Positions 21,555 through 31,030 are shown, numbered from the stretch's first letter. The stretch is 64,000 nucleotides of DNA from Gardnerella coleohominis (GCF_002896555.1 NZ_MNLH01000003.1:270237-334236); one strand, 5' to 3'. Numbers and translations: made by a program. The notes: generated by a model from the letters alone, not told the origin.

Positions 21555-22796
21555 ATGCAAATTGCGAGAGAACATTATTTACAGCAGATAATTGATAAAA
21601 AAGATGATGGAATGGTTAAAGTGATAACCGGTATTCGAAGATGTGGAAAATCGTATCTTTTGGATCCTTTATATAGAAATTATCTGCTTTCTGAAGGCGT
21701 ACCTGCGGATCATATTATTAAAATAGAATTAGATCGCGCAATTAGTATGAAATATCACAATAATGCAGAGTTGCTTGAGCAAGATATTTTGGCGATGATT
21801 AAAGACAGTAATCCTTATTACCTTATTCTTGATGAGATTCAGTTGGTGAAAGGGTTTGAATTTGTTGTAAGTGGACTATTGCATGAGCAAAATATTGATA
21901 TTTATATAACTGGTAGTAATTCTAAATTCCTTTCTTCTGACATTATTACAGAATTTAGAGGTCGAGGTGAGCAAATACATGTTCATCCGTTGTCGTTTTC
22001 TGAATTTTATTCAGTTGTTGATTCCGACAAGATTAATGCTTGGAATGAATATCTTACTTATGGTGGCATGCCGCTTATCGTATCGAAGAAAAATGATAAA
22101 GAAAAAGCTTCATATTTAAAGAATTTGTTTGATCAAACTTATGTTCGCGATATTACAGAGCGTAACGGAATTAAGCGTTTAGACGTTATGGATACGCTTA
22201 TTAATATTCTCGCATCTTCTGTTGGCTCTTTGACAAATCCGCAGAAAATATTTGAGACGTTCAAAAGCAAAGGAGAAAAGGAACTGTCGTTATGTACGGT
22301 TATTTCTTATCTTTCTTTTATAGAAGATTCGTTCATTGTTGAAAAAGCGTTACGTTATGACATTAAAGGAAGGAAATATATTAATACTCCACAAAAGTAT
22401 TATTTTTCTGATTTGGGACTTAGGAATGCGCGACTCAATTTCAGGCAGCAGGAAGAGTCTCATTTAATGGAAAATGTTATTTATAATGAATTAGTTGTGA
22501 GGGGATATAACGTAGATGTTGGCGTTGTTGAGATTCGCGAAGGAAATAAGAGAATTCAAACAGAAGTAGATTTTGTTTGTAATCTTGCGGATAACAAGTA
22601 CTATATTCAGTCGTCTTTGAATTTGTCTACGCACGCGAAGACTTTGCAAGAATCTAGATCGTTGAACAATATATCAGATAATTTCAAGAAAATTATTATT
22701 GTTAAAGATTGTATTAAACCGTGGAGAACAGATGACGGAATTCTTGTCTTAGGAGTTATTGATTTTCTTCTTGATGAAACGCTTTTGGATATTTGA
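21555..22796 (+). CDS. AAA-type ATPase with DUF4143 (PF13173/PF13635 architecture)
   Basis: 413 residues. The N-terminal AAA_14 domain has Walker A GIRRCGKS (residues 26-33), Walker B YYLILDEIQ and sensor-like YITGSNSKFLSS. The middle contains the family pattern FSEFY...YGGMPLIV and LKNLFDQTYVRDITERN; the C-terminal DUF4143 ends in a nuclease-like segment (VDFVC, YIQSSLNL). Widespread in gut and vaginal bacteria as a free-standing gene, often in variable loci; its cellular role is unknown. A good GAGG lies 7 bases before the ATG. Its two flanks carry copies of the same 52-bp repeat, which suggests movement or exchange as a cassette. Confidence 0.87.
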   Translation: MQIAREHYLQQIIDKKDDGMVKVITGIRRCGKSYLLDPLYRNYLLSEGVPADHIIKIELDRAISMKYHNNAELLEQDILAMIKDSNPYYLILDEIQLVKGFEFVVSGLLHEQNIDIYITGSNSKFLSSDIITEFRGRGEQIHVHPLSFSEFYSVVDSDKINAWNEYLTYGGMPLIVSKKNDKEKASYLKNLFDQTYVRDITERNGIKRLDVMDTLINILASSVGSLTNPQKIFETFKSKGEKELSLCTVISYLSFIEDSFIVEKALRYDIKGRKYINTPQKYYFSDLGLRNARLNFRQQEESHLMENVIYNELVVRGYNVDVGVVEIREGNKRIQTEVDFVCNLADNKYYIQSSLNLSTHAKTLQESRSLNNISDNFKKIIIVKDCIKPWRTDDGILVLGVIDFLLDETLLDI

Positions 22797-23134
22797 TAAT
22801 AAAATATTCTGATATGTACCACTTTTTTGGACACCCGTGCAGTATGTGTACTGCGTTAGGGCCTGATTTTGTCTATCTTCGGGCACTCGCGCAGTATGGT
22901 TTCTGCGTTAGTGTCTTATTTTGCTCGTTTTAAGACACCCGTGCAGTTGGCGCTCGCGCGTAAACGCTTTGCTTGCGTAAACGCTTATAAATTAAAACTT
23001 GCCGCCAGGAATTTTGCTATTTTCGTATCGTAACGCGTATTGATACTAGTAGTAGCATTGTTCTTGGCGGCAAATTATGAAATGTGCAAAAAACTTTATT
23101 TATTTATTTATTTTATTTATTTATTACCATCCAT
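22797..23134. repeat. Intergenic region with two tandem 52-bp repeats and a large hairpin
   Basis: Two units of 52 bases (22839-22890 and 22891-22942) begin with GCAGTAT and the next copy of the start falls again 52 bases later. The first contains the perfect hairpin GCAGTA-TGTG-TACTGC. Downstream, TTGCCGCCAGGAA (22999-23011) pairs with TTCTTGGCGGCAA (23061-23073, one G-U), with an inner dyad; on the minus strand it is followed by a T-rich stretch, so it may terminate the ssb transcript. No coding region recognised. Confidence 0.7.
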
Positions 23135-23656
23135 TTAAATATTCGCATCACCTCCGAATTCATCGTTTTCTACTTGAGAATTAATATTTGATGATTTAGA
23201 CGATGTAACGCTTATTTTGTTTTGCTCATTATTCTTTTGTGTTTGTAAGCCTTCAGAAGAATTTTTAGAATTAGCATTTTTATTAGAGTCGTATGAGTGC
23301 TTTGTAAATTGAGTAGTTCCACGATTAAGATCATGGCCAATTGCAGAAGCTTCTAAGATTACTCTGCTATAGTCTGATCCGTCTTTTTGCCATGCTTCAG
23401 TGTTTAAAATTCCAGATACAACAATCGCATCGCCTTTGTGTACACTTTGCAATACGTTGCTTGCAAGATTCCTGTATGCTTTAACTGTCATCCAAGTTGT
23501 AGGTTTATCTACCCAATGTTTTTCTTCAGCATGATAGTAAGATGGAGTATTGGCTATTCGCAATGTGCATGCTGTAGTTCCGCCATTTTTACCGAATTCC
23601 ACAGGGTCTGAACTAACATACCCACTCATAGTAATAGTTGCCTGTTGTTGAACCAT
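23135..23656 (-). CDS. ssb: Single-stranded DNA-binding protein (paralogue type)
   Basis: One OB fold (residues 1-110) with the bacterial SSB pattern: TITMSGYVSSDPVEF, AC.LRIA, W.TVKAYRNLA.NVLQSVHKGD.IVVSG, and a bifidobacterial GHDLNRGTTQF continuation. The tail is a disordered Asn/Ser/Lys stretch that ends NDEFGGDANI, not the DDDIPF-type tip used to recruit repair proteins. The longer frame starts 33 bases upstream, but AAGGA lies 6 bases before the ATG at 23656, which gives MVQQQAT. Alone on the minus strand, apart from rpsF/rpsR, so it is probably a second SSB rather than the replication one. Confidence 0.9.
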   Translation of the reverse strand: MVQQQATITMSGYVSSDPVEFGKNGGTTACTLRIANTPSYYHAEEKHWVDKPTTWMTVKAYRNLASNVLQSVHKGDAIVVSGILNTEAWQKDGSDYSRVILEASAIGHDLNRGTTQFTKHSYDSNKNANSKNSSEGLQTQKNNEQNKISVTSSKSSNINSQVENDEFGGDANI

Positions 23657-24209
23657 TTTTAATCCTTTCACAAATTGGACTGCAGCCATTTCAGCCCCGA
23701 AATCAGAGCCTTCATTGCCCCTGAGCTTCGCAGCTACGAGGAAATGCCGCAGTACTATCTACTATGAAGCATGTTTAAAATTTTGCATAGAAAAAAATTC
23801 CATTGTGGTCAGAAGTTCTTCCGACCACAAAGAGAGTAAAATCTTGACTTTTTTGGAAAAAGTGCTAAATGATTTGCGAACTAACTTCTATTCGTGAATC
23901 GCAACTGATTTGTGAATCGCAACTGATTTGTTAACCGCAGCTGATTCGTGAACTAACTTTGGGAAATAACTTTGGGGAATAATCCTGATTCTGATTTAGC
24001 GCTTATTTTTAGCATAAAAAATAAGCTCACAACACATTACTGCGAGTGAGCTTATTTTATCTTTTATTTCTTTTATCTCTTATCTCTTATCTAGCGTATT
24101 AATACTTAGTGCGTATTTAATACTTAGTGTGTATTTAATACCTAGTGAATACTTAGTACCTATTGTGTATTTAATACCTAGTGCGTACTTATTGCAAACG
24201 CATATTGCT
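23657..24209. other. Intergenic region, no gene recognised
   Basis: Contains a hairpin at 23803-23830 (TTGTGGTC with GACCACAA), imperfect repeats of a 20-base unit around GAATCGCAACTGATTTGT (23890-23960), the pepO terminator, and a run of imperfect repeats of the type TATTTAATACCTAGTG (24100-24190) immediately after the pepO stop. A 60-codon frame at 23715 has no start signal or recognisable similarity and is left out. Confidence 0.65.
24013..24058 (-). terminator. Terminator downstream of pepO
   Basis: 13-bp perfect stem (AAAATAAGCTCAC 24018-24030 with GTGAGCTTATTTT 24046-24058). On the minus strand it continues into T's; the symmetric A/T flanks would let it work in both directions. It is about 150 bases beyond the pepO stop. 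Confidence 0.75.
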
Positions 24210-26345
24210 TTACCAAATGTGCACGCGCTCGCTTGGGTCGAGCCACATCTCGTCGCCTTCTTTAACGTCGAAAGCATCGTAGAACAAGTCAACGTTGCGA
24301 GCAATGCCATTAGTGCGGCATTCTGCAGGGGAGTGTGGGTCTATTTGAAGGTATTGCTCAGCAATCTCGTTACGAGCCTTTGAACGCCACACAAGTGCGT
24401 AGCTTAAGAAGAATCGTTGCAAAGCAGTGAAACCATCAATCTTAGGAGCGTTCAGCAAAGTTTCGCGAATCGCATCGTCGCTTCCGTCGATTTCTTGACC
24501 CTTGCTCTTTTGCAAAGCAAAAGCGTAGGCTTTAAGAGCAATAGTTACGCCACTTAAATCGCCAATGTTTTCGCCGATTGTTAAAGCGCCATTTACGTGA
24601 GGCATTGCATCGCGCTCTTCTTTGCTCTTTAAGTGAGAGTATTTAACAATAAGCTGTGTTGGTGTAAAAGCGTTGTATTGCTCAATAAGCTTTTTAGTGC
24701 GCTCAGCAAAGTTTGTTTTGTCTTCGTCAGTCCACCAATTGTTAAGTACACCGTCGCCGTCGTATTCGCAACCTTGGTCGTCAAAACCGTGGCCGATTTC
24801 GTGACCGATTACGGCACCAATAGCGCCGTAGTTTGCTGCGTCTGGAGCACTCGGGCTAAAGAATGGTGGTTGCAAAATCGCAGCCGGGAACACAATTACG
24901 TTAAGCAATGGATCGTAGTAAGCGTTTACGGTTTGCGGAGTCATCTGCCACTCTTCGCGATCCACAGGATTTCCAGCTTTTGCAGTATACCTACCAAACA
25001 CAAATCGAGAAACTTCGCGCATATTCTCAATTAAGCCAGCGTCTTCCTTAATATTTAGCGCAGAGTAGTCAATCCAATGATTCGTGTAACCAATATTTGG
25101 CTCAAACTTGCTAATCTTTTCCAAGGCCTTCGCCTTAGTTTCCTCACCAAGCCAGCTGCTGTGAGAAATCGACTCGCGGTAAGCGTTAATAAGATTGTCA
25201 ACTAAGCCTTGCATATACTTTTTAGAAGACTCAGGGAAGTGCAATCGCACGTATTCGCGTCCGATTTCCTCGCCGCAAGCATCGTCAACAACTCCGATTG
25301 CGCGCTTCCAGCGGTCGCGCGGCTTGGTGGCGCCGGAAAGAACTTTGCCGTAGAAGTCAAATCGTGCTTGTGCAAAATCCTCGCTTAACATGCTTGCCCA
25401 GCACAAAATCACGTGTACGCGTGTCCAAAGCTTTAGATCTTCTAAATCGGCTTCTTGCCAAATCTTATTCAATCCTTCTATAAAGCTTGGCTCGTGAACT
25501 ATTACTTTGCTAAAAGCTTTAAGAAAATCTATTGGCTGATTCTTTGCTTCTTCGCAATCGTCGTATGCTTTTTGAGCAGCGTCTAAGAAAGCGTCAAGAT
25601 TTAGCGCTTCGAGTGCTTTTGCCAAATCAGCATAATTGTAAGGATTATAAGTTTTTTGAGAATCGCGAGTTGCAACGTTATCCCAATGGTTGCTTGCGAT
25701 TTGCGTCTCAACCTTCAAGAAACGTTCCGATTGCTCGCTTGTAGTGGATGCGTCACCGTATCCAGCTAAGCGCAACAATGAAGCTACCATTTTTACGTAT
25801 TCAGCGCGAATTGGAGCGTAATTATCTTCGCGATAGTATGCTTCGTCTGGCAAGCCCAATCCAGCCTGCTCAATATGCATAATATTCGTCTTAGGATCCT
25901 TAGGGTCTCCGTAAACGCCAAAAGCAAACATTGCATTAGGGCCGCCGTATGGAGTAAGAGCACCAATAGTGCGAACCAAATCTTCCTTGCTGTTAGCCGC
26001 ATCAACAGCGTCTAAATCGCCCTTGATTGGTGTAATTCCAGCTTTTTCAATAGCTGCAGTATCCAAATAGTTACGGTATAAAGCTTGTGACTTTTTGGCT
26101 TGGCAATCTTCGCTTTCTAAAATATCTCGAATTTGCGTCTCTGCATCTTCTGCAAGCTTGTAGAAAGCGCCATACATTGGTTTGTCTTCTGGAAGAGTGT
26201 AAGTGTCAATCCAAGGACCGTTTACGTAACGGAATAAATCATCTTGTGGTCGAGTAACCGATGAGAAGGATGCAGGATCAAAATTTACAGCAGAAATTTC
26301 GTTCTGCGATTCCTTATTATTATTAATTTCATTGTTATTAGACAT
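24210..26345 (-). CDS. pepO: M13-family zinc endopeptidase (PepO/neprilysin-like)
   Basis: 711 residues, full family length. Zinc site HEIGH at residues 515-519 (IGHEIGHGFDDQGCEYD) with the third ligand in GENIGDLSG; NAYYDP upstream binds substrate main chain, and the C-terminal CRTNGIARN-type segment (PAECRTNGIARNVDLF) and final W complete the fold. No signal peptide or membrane anchor is present, so it is a cytoplasmic oligopeptidase, as in lactobacilli and bifidobacteria. Divergent from map with 69 bases between; a TAATCT hexamer ends 6 bases before its ATG, a possible leaderless start. Confidence 0.95.
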   Translation of the reverse strand: MSNNNEINNNKESQNEISAVNFDPASFSSVTRPQDDLFRYVNGPWIDTYTLPEDKPMYGAFYKLAEDAETQIRDILESEDCQAKKSQALYRNYLDTAAIEKAGITPIKGDLDAVDAANSKEDLVRTIGALTPYGGPNAMFAFGVYGDPKDPKTNIMHIEQAGLGLPDEAYYREDNYAPIRAEYVKMVASLLRLAGYGDASTTSEQSERFLKVETQIASNHWDNVATRDSQKTYNPYNYADLAKALEALNLDAFLDAAQKAYDDCEEAKNQPIDFLKAFSKVIVHEPSFIEGLNKIWQEADLEDLKLWTRVHVILCWASMLSEDFAQARFDFYGKVLSGATKPRDRWKRAIGVVDDACGEEIGREYVRLHFPESSKKYMQGLVDNLINAYRESISHSSWLGEETKAKALEKISKFEPNIGYTNHWIDYSALNIKEDAGLIENMREVSRFVFGRYTAKAGNPVDREEWQMTPQTVNAYYDPLLNVIVFPAAILQPPFFSPSAPDAANYGAIGAVIGHEIGHGFDDQGCEYDGDGVLNNWWTDEDKTNFAERTKKLIEQYNAFTPTQLIVKYSHLKSKEERDAMPHVNGALTIGENIGDLSGVTIALKAYAFALQKSKGQEIDGSDDAIRETLLNAPKIDGFTALQRFFLSYALVWRSKARNEIAEQYLQIDPHSPAECRTNGIARNVDLFYDAFDVKEGDEMWLDPSERVHIW

Positions 26346-26402
26346 GTGTCTAGATTACAAGTATTAAGCGACAGTTTTTGCGCCATTTTCGTGCCTGCGC
26401 GT

Positions 26403-26408
26403 TAGTCT
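26403..26408 (+). promoter_or_regulatory. Candidate -10 element of a leaderless map mRNA
   Basis: TAGTCT ends 6 bases before the map ATG; TTGCGC at 26378-26383 could be the -35 with a 19-base spacer. No Shine-Dalgarno stands before the ATG. Confidence 0.45.
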
Positions 26409-26414
26409 TAAAGC

Positions 26415-27188
26415 ATGATTGAACTTAAAACTCCATCTGAAATTGAAGCGATGAAGCCTGCAGGTCGCTTTGTCGGTAGTATTCTTAAAGACTTGAAAGC
26501 AATGACAAAAGTTGGAACCAATCTTCTTGAGATTGATGATTTTGTACGCCAGCGAATTATGAGCCGCAAAGGTGCGTCTTCTTGCTATGTTGATTACGCT
26601 CCTGATTTTGGAACTGGTCCTTTTGCACACTATATTTGCACTTCTGTAAATGATGCTGTTCTTCACGGAGTTCCTTTTGATTACAACCTTAAAGATGGTG
26701 ATTTACTAACTCTTGACTTGGCAATTAACGTTGATGGCTGGGTTGGAGATTCTGCTATTAGTTTCGTGGTTGGAAAGCATGCGGATCCTGAGGATTTGCG
26801 CTTGATTAAGTGCACTGAGGAAGCGCTGGAGGCTGGTATTAATATGGCTCAGCCTGGAAATCGTCTTGGAGATATTTCTTCTGCTATTGGATGCGTTGCT
26901 CACGAGTATGGTTACAGCGTAAACCTTGAGTTTGGTGGTCACGGAGTCGGCCATATTATGCATGGTGATCCGCATGTTCCTAACGATGGCACTGCTCATC
27001 ATGGCTACAAGCTTCGCCCAGGTCTTGTGATTGCAATTGAGCCGTGGTTCTTAAAGACTACTGACGAGATTTACCAGGATCCAAAGGATGGTTGGACTCT
27101 TCGTTCTGCTGATGGTTCTCGCGGTGCACACACTGAGCATACGATTGCAATTACTGAGAACGGTCCAGAGATTTTGACTGTACGCTAA
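26415..27188 (+). CDS. map: Methionine aminopeptidase, type I
   Basis: Removes the initiator Met from nascent proteins with a dinuclear metal centre. 257 residues of pita-bread fold: HGVPFDY (His near the substrate pocket), the metal ligands in LTLDLAINVDGWVGDSA, GHGVGHIMHGDPHVPN, AIEPWF and HTEHTIAIT. No extra N-terminal zinc finger. It starts the forward run map-prfB-ftsE-ftsX; 87 bases separate it from prfB. Confidence 0.95.
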   Translation: MIELKTPSEIEAMKPAGRFVGSILKDLKAMTKVGTNLLEIDDFVRQRIMSRKGASSCYVDYAPDFGTGPFAHYICTSVNDAVLHGVPFDYNLKDGDLLTLDLAINVDGWVGDSAISFVVGKHADPEDLRLIKCTEEALEAGINMAQPGNRLGDISSAIGCVAHEYGYSVNLEFGGHGVGHIMHGDPHVPNDGTAHHGYKLRPGLVIAIEPWFLKTTDEIYQDPKDGWTLRSADGSRGAHTEHTIAITENGPEILTVR

Positions 27189-27275
27189 ACTTATAAAGAG
27201 TAAAAAGTTTATTTGGCAAGAGTTTTGCGAATAGTGATTGCGTAAGACAAGTATATAAAGAGGAACTTTAAGTAA

Positions 27276-28433
27276 ATGGCGGAATTTGATTTTGCCCAAG
27301 CGTTAAATGATGTTGAAGCAAAGTATTCTTCGATTTCTAAAGCACTAGATGTTGATTCGTTGAAAGTTACGATTGCTGATTTAGAAAAGCAGGCTGCAGA
27401 GCCTGGGCTTTGGGATGATTCTGAGCATGCTCAGCAGGTTACGAGTAAGCTTTCTGCAGCTCAGTCTCAATTGAAGCGTTTGCAAGCTGTTGAGCAGCGA
27501 ATTGAAGATACTAAGACTTTAATTGAACTTGGTCAAGAAGAAGACGATGCTGATTCTATGAGCGAGGCTCAAGAAGAGCTTGGAAGTATTGCTCACGAGT
27601 TGGACGATATGGAAGTTCAGACTCTTCTTGACGGCGAGTATGACGCTCGTTCTGCAGTTGTTACGATTCGCTCTGGTGCTGGAGGCGTAGATGCCGCTGA
27701 TTTTGCTCAAATGCTTCTTCGTATGTACTTGCGCTGGGCTGAGCGAAACGGCTATAAAACTAAGATGATGGACACGTCTTATGCAGAAGAAGCTGGTATT
27801 AAATCCGCTACTTTCCAAGTTGATGCTCCTTACGCGTATGGTCGTCTTTCTGTAGAAGGCGGCACTCACAGAATGGTTCGTATTTCGCCGTTCGATAATC
27901 AAGGTCGTCGTCAAACTGGCTTTAGCGCTGTGGAAGTAATTCCTCTTGTTGAAGCTACGGATCATATTGATATTCCAGATTCAGATATTCGCGTGGATAC
28001 TTTCCAAGCTTCAGGACCTGGTGGCCAGGGCGTAAACACTACGTATTCTGCTGTACGCATTACGCATTTGCCAACCGGCTTGGTTGTTTCTATGCAAGAT
28101 GAGCGCAGTCAGATTCAAAATCGCGCTGCTGCAATGGCAGTTTTGCAATCGCGTTTGCTTGTGCTTAAGCATGCTGAGGAAGCAGCGAAAAAGAAGGAGC
28201 TTGCTGGAGATATTAAGGCAAGTTGGGGAGATCAGATGCGCTCCTACGTGCTTCACCCTTATCAGATGGTGAAGGATTTGCGCACTGGCTACGAAACTTC
28301 ACAAACTCAGGCTGTTTTTGACGGTGATATTGACGGTTTTATTGAAGCTGGTATTCGTTGGCGTCATGAGCAGCGAGTTGCAGCTCAAAAAGAAGCTGAA
28401 GCAGAGTCTGATTTGAAATCTGACAATAAATAA
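27276..28433 (+). CDS. prfB: Peptide chain release factor 2
   Basis: Reads UGA and UAA. The SPF codon-recognition tripeptide is at residues 204-206 ([14 protein letters not shown]) and GGQ at 249-251 ([12 protein letters not shown]). 385 residues encoded in one uninterrupted frame, so the autoregulatory +1 frameshift common in other bacteria is absent. AGAGGAAC lies before the start. Position just before ftsE matches mycobacterial order. Confidence 0.97.
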   Translation: MAEFDFAQALNDVEAKYSSISKALDVDSLKVTIADLEKQAAEPGLWDDSEHAQQVTSKLSAAQSQLKRLQAVEQRIEDTKTLIELGQEEDDADSMSEAQEELGSIAHELDDMEVQTLLDGEYDARSAVVTIRSGAGGVDAADFAQMLLRMYLRWAERNGYKTKMMDTSYAEEAGIKSATFQVDAPYAYGRLSVEGGTHRMVRISPFDNQGRRQTGFSAVEVIPLVEATDHIDIPDSDIRVDTFQASGPGGQGVNTTYSAVRITHLPTGLVVSMQDERSQIQNRAAAMAVLQSRLLVLKHAEEAAKKKELAGDIKASWGDQMRSYVLHPYQMVKDLRTGYETSQTQAVFDGDIDGFIEAGIRWRHEQRVAAQKEAEAESDLKSDNK

Positions 28434-28536
28434 TTTAAATATAATTGAATATCACGGATTAGCAAAAACGGATTAGCAAAATATATGATTTTGAACTTTA
28501 TTATGTTCGTGTCATTGTTTGGAAGGAAAGTCGGAC

Positions 28537-29970
28537 ATGTCACTAATGTCATTGGAACATGTTTCTAAGATTTACCCTAAGGGTTCGCGTCCTGCTTTGG
28601 ACGATATTTCTTTGGATGTTAATCGCGGTGATTTCGTATTTTTAGTTGGAGCATCAGGATCTGGTAAAACCACTCTTTTAAGTCTTTTATTGCGTGAAGA
28701 GGAAGCGACTAGCGGTGAAATTCATGTTGCTGGTAACGATTTAAGGCGTTTAGCTAATCGTCAAGTCCCGCAGTATCGCAGGTCTCTTGGCTTTATTTTC
28801 CAGGATTATAAATTACTTAATAATAAAACAGTTTATCAAAATGTTGCTTTTGCTTTAGAGGTGATTGGTACGAGTAGAGCGACTATTCGTTCGCTTGTTC
28901 CGCGCGTTTTGGAAACAGTTGGTTTGACTGGAAAAGAAAATAATTATCCACATGAGCTTTCCGGTGGTGAAGCTCAGCGTGTGGCTATTGCGCGCGCTTA
29001 TGTTAATCATCCTCAAATAATTTTGGCAGATGAGCCTACTGGTAATTTGGATCCAACTACTTCTCTCGGAATTATGGAAGTTTTGGATGCTATTAACCGA
29101 ACTGGCACAACAATTGTTATGGCTACGCATAATGAGGAAATCGTGAATTCAATGCGTAAGCGAGTTGTGGAGCTTCATGCTGGAAAAATTGTGCGCGATG
29201 AGCGCGAAGGATCGTATGATTCTGCGCTTTACTTCCCGGATGCTGATGTTGAACAAAAGTCTAAAGCTCAGCAGTCTGTTGAAAAAAATGAAGAAGAGCA
29301 TGAAATTTCAGCTGTGAGTGAGCAGCCTGAAAGAACTGAACGTCATAAGCGACTTTCTAAGAAAGCTCAACGTGCAGCGCAAGCTCGCGAAACTGTTGAT
29401 ATTGTTACGCAATATCTTCAAAGTGATACTTCTGAAAATGAGGGTATTGCGCGTCTCGCTCAGTCTGTTCATTCTGGAAGAACTGGTCGCTATGGTGAAG
29501 TGTTCCAGTCTTTGGAAACAACTATGACTTGGGGACGCGGTTTGAGTTTGAATAATGCCGAATCTTCTGAAAAATCTGGATTGAACGAAGGCTCTGAATC
29601 TAACGAAGGCTCTGTAGCTAAAGAAAAAGCTGAAGTTAAAAAAGACGCCGAGGCTAATGAAGCTAATGTAGCTAATAATGAAAATGCTGTATCTAAAGAA
29701 GACTCTGAGGCTAAAGAAGACTCTGAGGCTAAAGAAGACTCTGTAGTAAAAGAAGTCGCTGTGCCTAAAGAAGACGTTGTAGCTAAAGAAGCCGCTGTAG
29801 CTAAAGAATCTGCGTTGCCTCCTGCTCCGCCTAAGCCTCCTGTTGCGTCATCAAACACTCATAACAAGAAGGCTAGTGCTGAAGATGCTAGTGCTGAAGA
29901 TGCTAGTGATACAGACGCTAGCGCTGTAAATAGCGATAATGATACGAATAAAGCTGAAGGAGAGAAATAA
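28537..29970 (+). CDS. ftsE: Cell division ATP-binding protein FtsE with long acidic tail
   Basis: ABC ATPase that with FtsX transmits divisome status to wall hydrolases outside. ATPase domain about residues 1-230: Walker A GASGSGKT (38-45), Q-loop FIFQDYKLL, signature [14 protein letters not shown], Walker B IILADEPTGNLDP, H-loop THNEE. The remaining 240 residues have no counterpart in typical 220-230-residue FtsE: an Arg/Lys segment, then a low-complexity Lys-Glu-Asp-Ala tail with an 18-bp-encoded KEDSEA repeat (29691-29750), and a Pro-rich piece. The start at 28537 has GGAAGGAAAG upstream; a TTG frame begins 18 bases earlier. The stop overlaps the ftsX start by one base. Confidence 0.94.
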   Translation: MSLMSLEHVSKIYPKGSRPALDDISLDVNRGDFVFLVGASGSGKTTLLSLLLREEEATSGEIHVAGNDLRRLANRQVPQYRRSLGFIFQDYKLLNNKTVYQNVAFALEVIGTSRATIRSLVPRVLETVGLTGKENNYPHELSGGEAQRVAIARAYVNHPQIILADEPTGNLDPTTSLGIMEVLDAINRTGTTIVMATHNEEIVNSMRKRVVELHAGKIVRDEREGSYDSALYFPDADVEQKSKAQQSVEKNEEEHEISAVSEQPERTERHKRLSKKAQRAAQARETVDIVTQYLQSDTSENEGIARLAQSVHSGRTGRYGEVFQSLETTMTWGRGLSLNNAESSEKSGLNEGSESNEGSVAKEKAEVKKDAEANEANVANNENAVSKEDSEAKEDSEAKEDSVVKEVAVPKEDVVAKEAAVAKESALPPAPPKPPVASSNTHNKKASAEDASAEDASDTDASAVNSDNDTNKAEGEK

Positions 29971-30893
29971 TGCGTTTGCGATTTATCTTTTCAGAAACTT
30001 GCATTAGTTTACGTCGCAATGTTTCTATGATTCTTTCAGTTATGCTCGTCACTTTCATATCATTTCTTTTTATTGGCTCTTCTGTATTAATGCAGGCTCA
30101 GATTACAAAAGCTAAAGGCGATTGGTATGACAAAGTAGAAGTTGTAGCATGGCTTTGCCCAGATGGTACGAGTCAATCTGCTTCATGCGCATCTGGCAAA
30201 GCTCCTACTAAAGAAGACATTGTTAAGCTTGAAGAGGTTATTTCTAGAGAACTTGGCGATGACGTTTCGCATATTACTTATGTCAGTAGGGAAGAGTTTT
30301 ATAAAAACACATTCTTAAAGCAATATCCGCGTGGAATTTATCAAGGTCGTACGCTTACTGCAGCAGATATGCAAGATTCTTTGCGATTGAAATTACGTAA
30401 TCCTATGAAATATCAAGTTGTTTCAGAAGTTCTTTCAGGTAGAGATGGCGTAGAAAGCGTAGTTGATCAGCGTCAAATTTTTGATCCAGTTTTTAGCGTA
30501 TTGAATCGTGCTACCGCAGTAACAATTGTTTTAGCTGCTGTGATGGTTGTTGTAGCTATTATGCTAACTGGAACTACTATTAGAATGTCTGCTGCTTCAC
30601 GTAAGCAAGAAACAGAAATTATGCGACTTGTTGGCGCTTCTAATTGGACTATTCGTATGCCGTTCATTCTAGAAGGATCCATAGCTTCTTTCTTAGGCTC
30701 ACTTCTTTCTGGAGTTGTTTTAAGCGCTGTAGTGAAAGTGTTTATTACGGATTGGCTTGCTCAGAAGGTTAAGTGGATGCCTTTTGTGGATCAAACAACG
30801 GTTTGGGTGACTGTTCCAGGTCTCGTGATTGGAGCTGTAGTTCTTTCTATTGTTGCGTCTTCTATTGCTTTGCGTAGGTATTTGCAAGCCTAA
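29970..30893 (+). CDS. ftsX: Cell division permease-like protein FtsX
   Basis: 307 residues, four membrane segments in the usual arrangement: one near the N-terminus (LRRNVSMILSVMLVTFISFLFIG), an extracellular loop of about 140 residues with a Cys pair (WLCPDGTSQSASCAS), then three segments near the C-terminus. The conserved RKQETEIMRLVGAS coupling segment, which contacts FtsE, is present. TAATG overlap with ftsE gives translational coupling. The extracellular loop normally binds a coiled-coil wall hydrolase; the next gene encodes such a protein. Confidence 0.95.
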   Translation: MRLRFIFSETCISLRRNVSMILSVMLVTFISFLFIGSSVLMQAQITKAKGDWYDKVEVVAWLCPDGTSQSASCASGKAPTKEDIVKLEEVISRELGDDVSHITYVSREEFYKNTFLKQYPRGIYQGRTLTAADMQDSLRLKLRNPMKYQVVSEVLSGRDGVESVVDQRQIFDPVFSVLNRATAVTIVLAAVMVVVAIMLTGTTIRMSAASRKQETEIMRLVGASNWTIRMPFILEGSIASFLGSLLSGVVLSAVVKVFITDWLAQKVKWMPFVDQTTVWVTVPGLVIGAVVLSIVASSIALRRYLQA

Positions 30894-31030
30894 GACTTTA
30901 AAATAGTGCCTTAGAGTAAGGTTTCGTATTGCGGTTTTAGAATAAGGCTTTGTTTTATGGTTTTAGAGTAGATATTATTGCAAGTCTGCTTTATAAATTA
31001 ACTAGTTAGACATTCATAATTCGAAAGGCG

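Noticed and set aside
21314..21595. 93-codon ORF before the ATPase gene
   Set aside because: Its sequence is made of short tandem duplications and its end overlaps the well-supported ATPase start.
22839..22945. The 52-bp tandem units looked like a short CRISPR array
   Set aside because: The whole 52 bases repeat with scattered differences; there is no split into identical repeats and unique spacers, and no cas gene is present.
23715..23897. Small ORF of 60 codons upstream of ssb
   Set aside because: No ribosome-binding site, no recognisable similarity, and it overlaps hairpin and repeat sequence.
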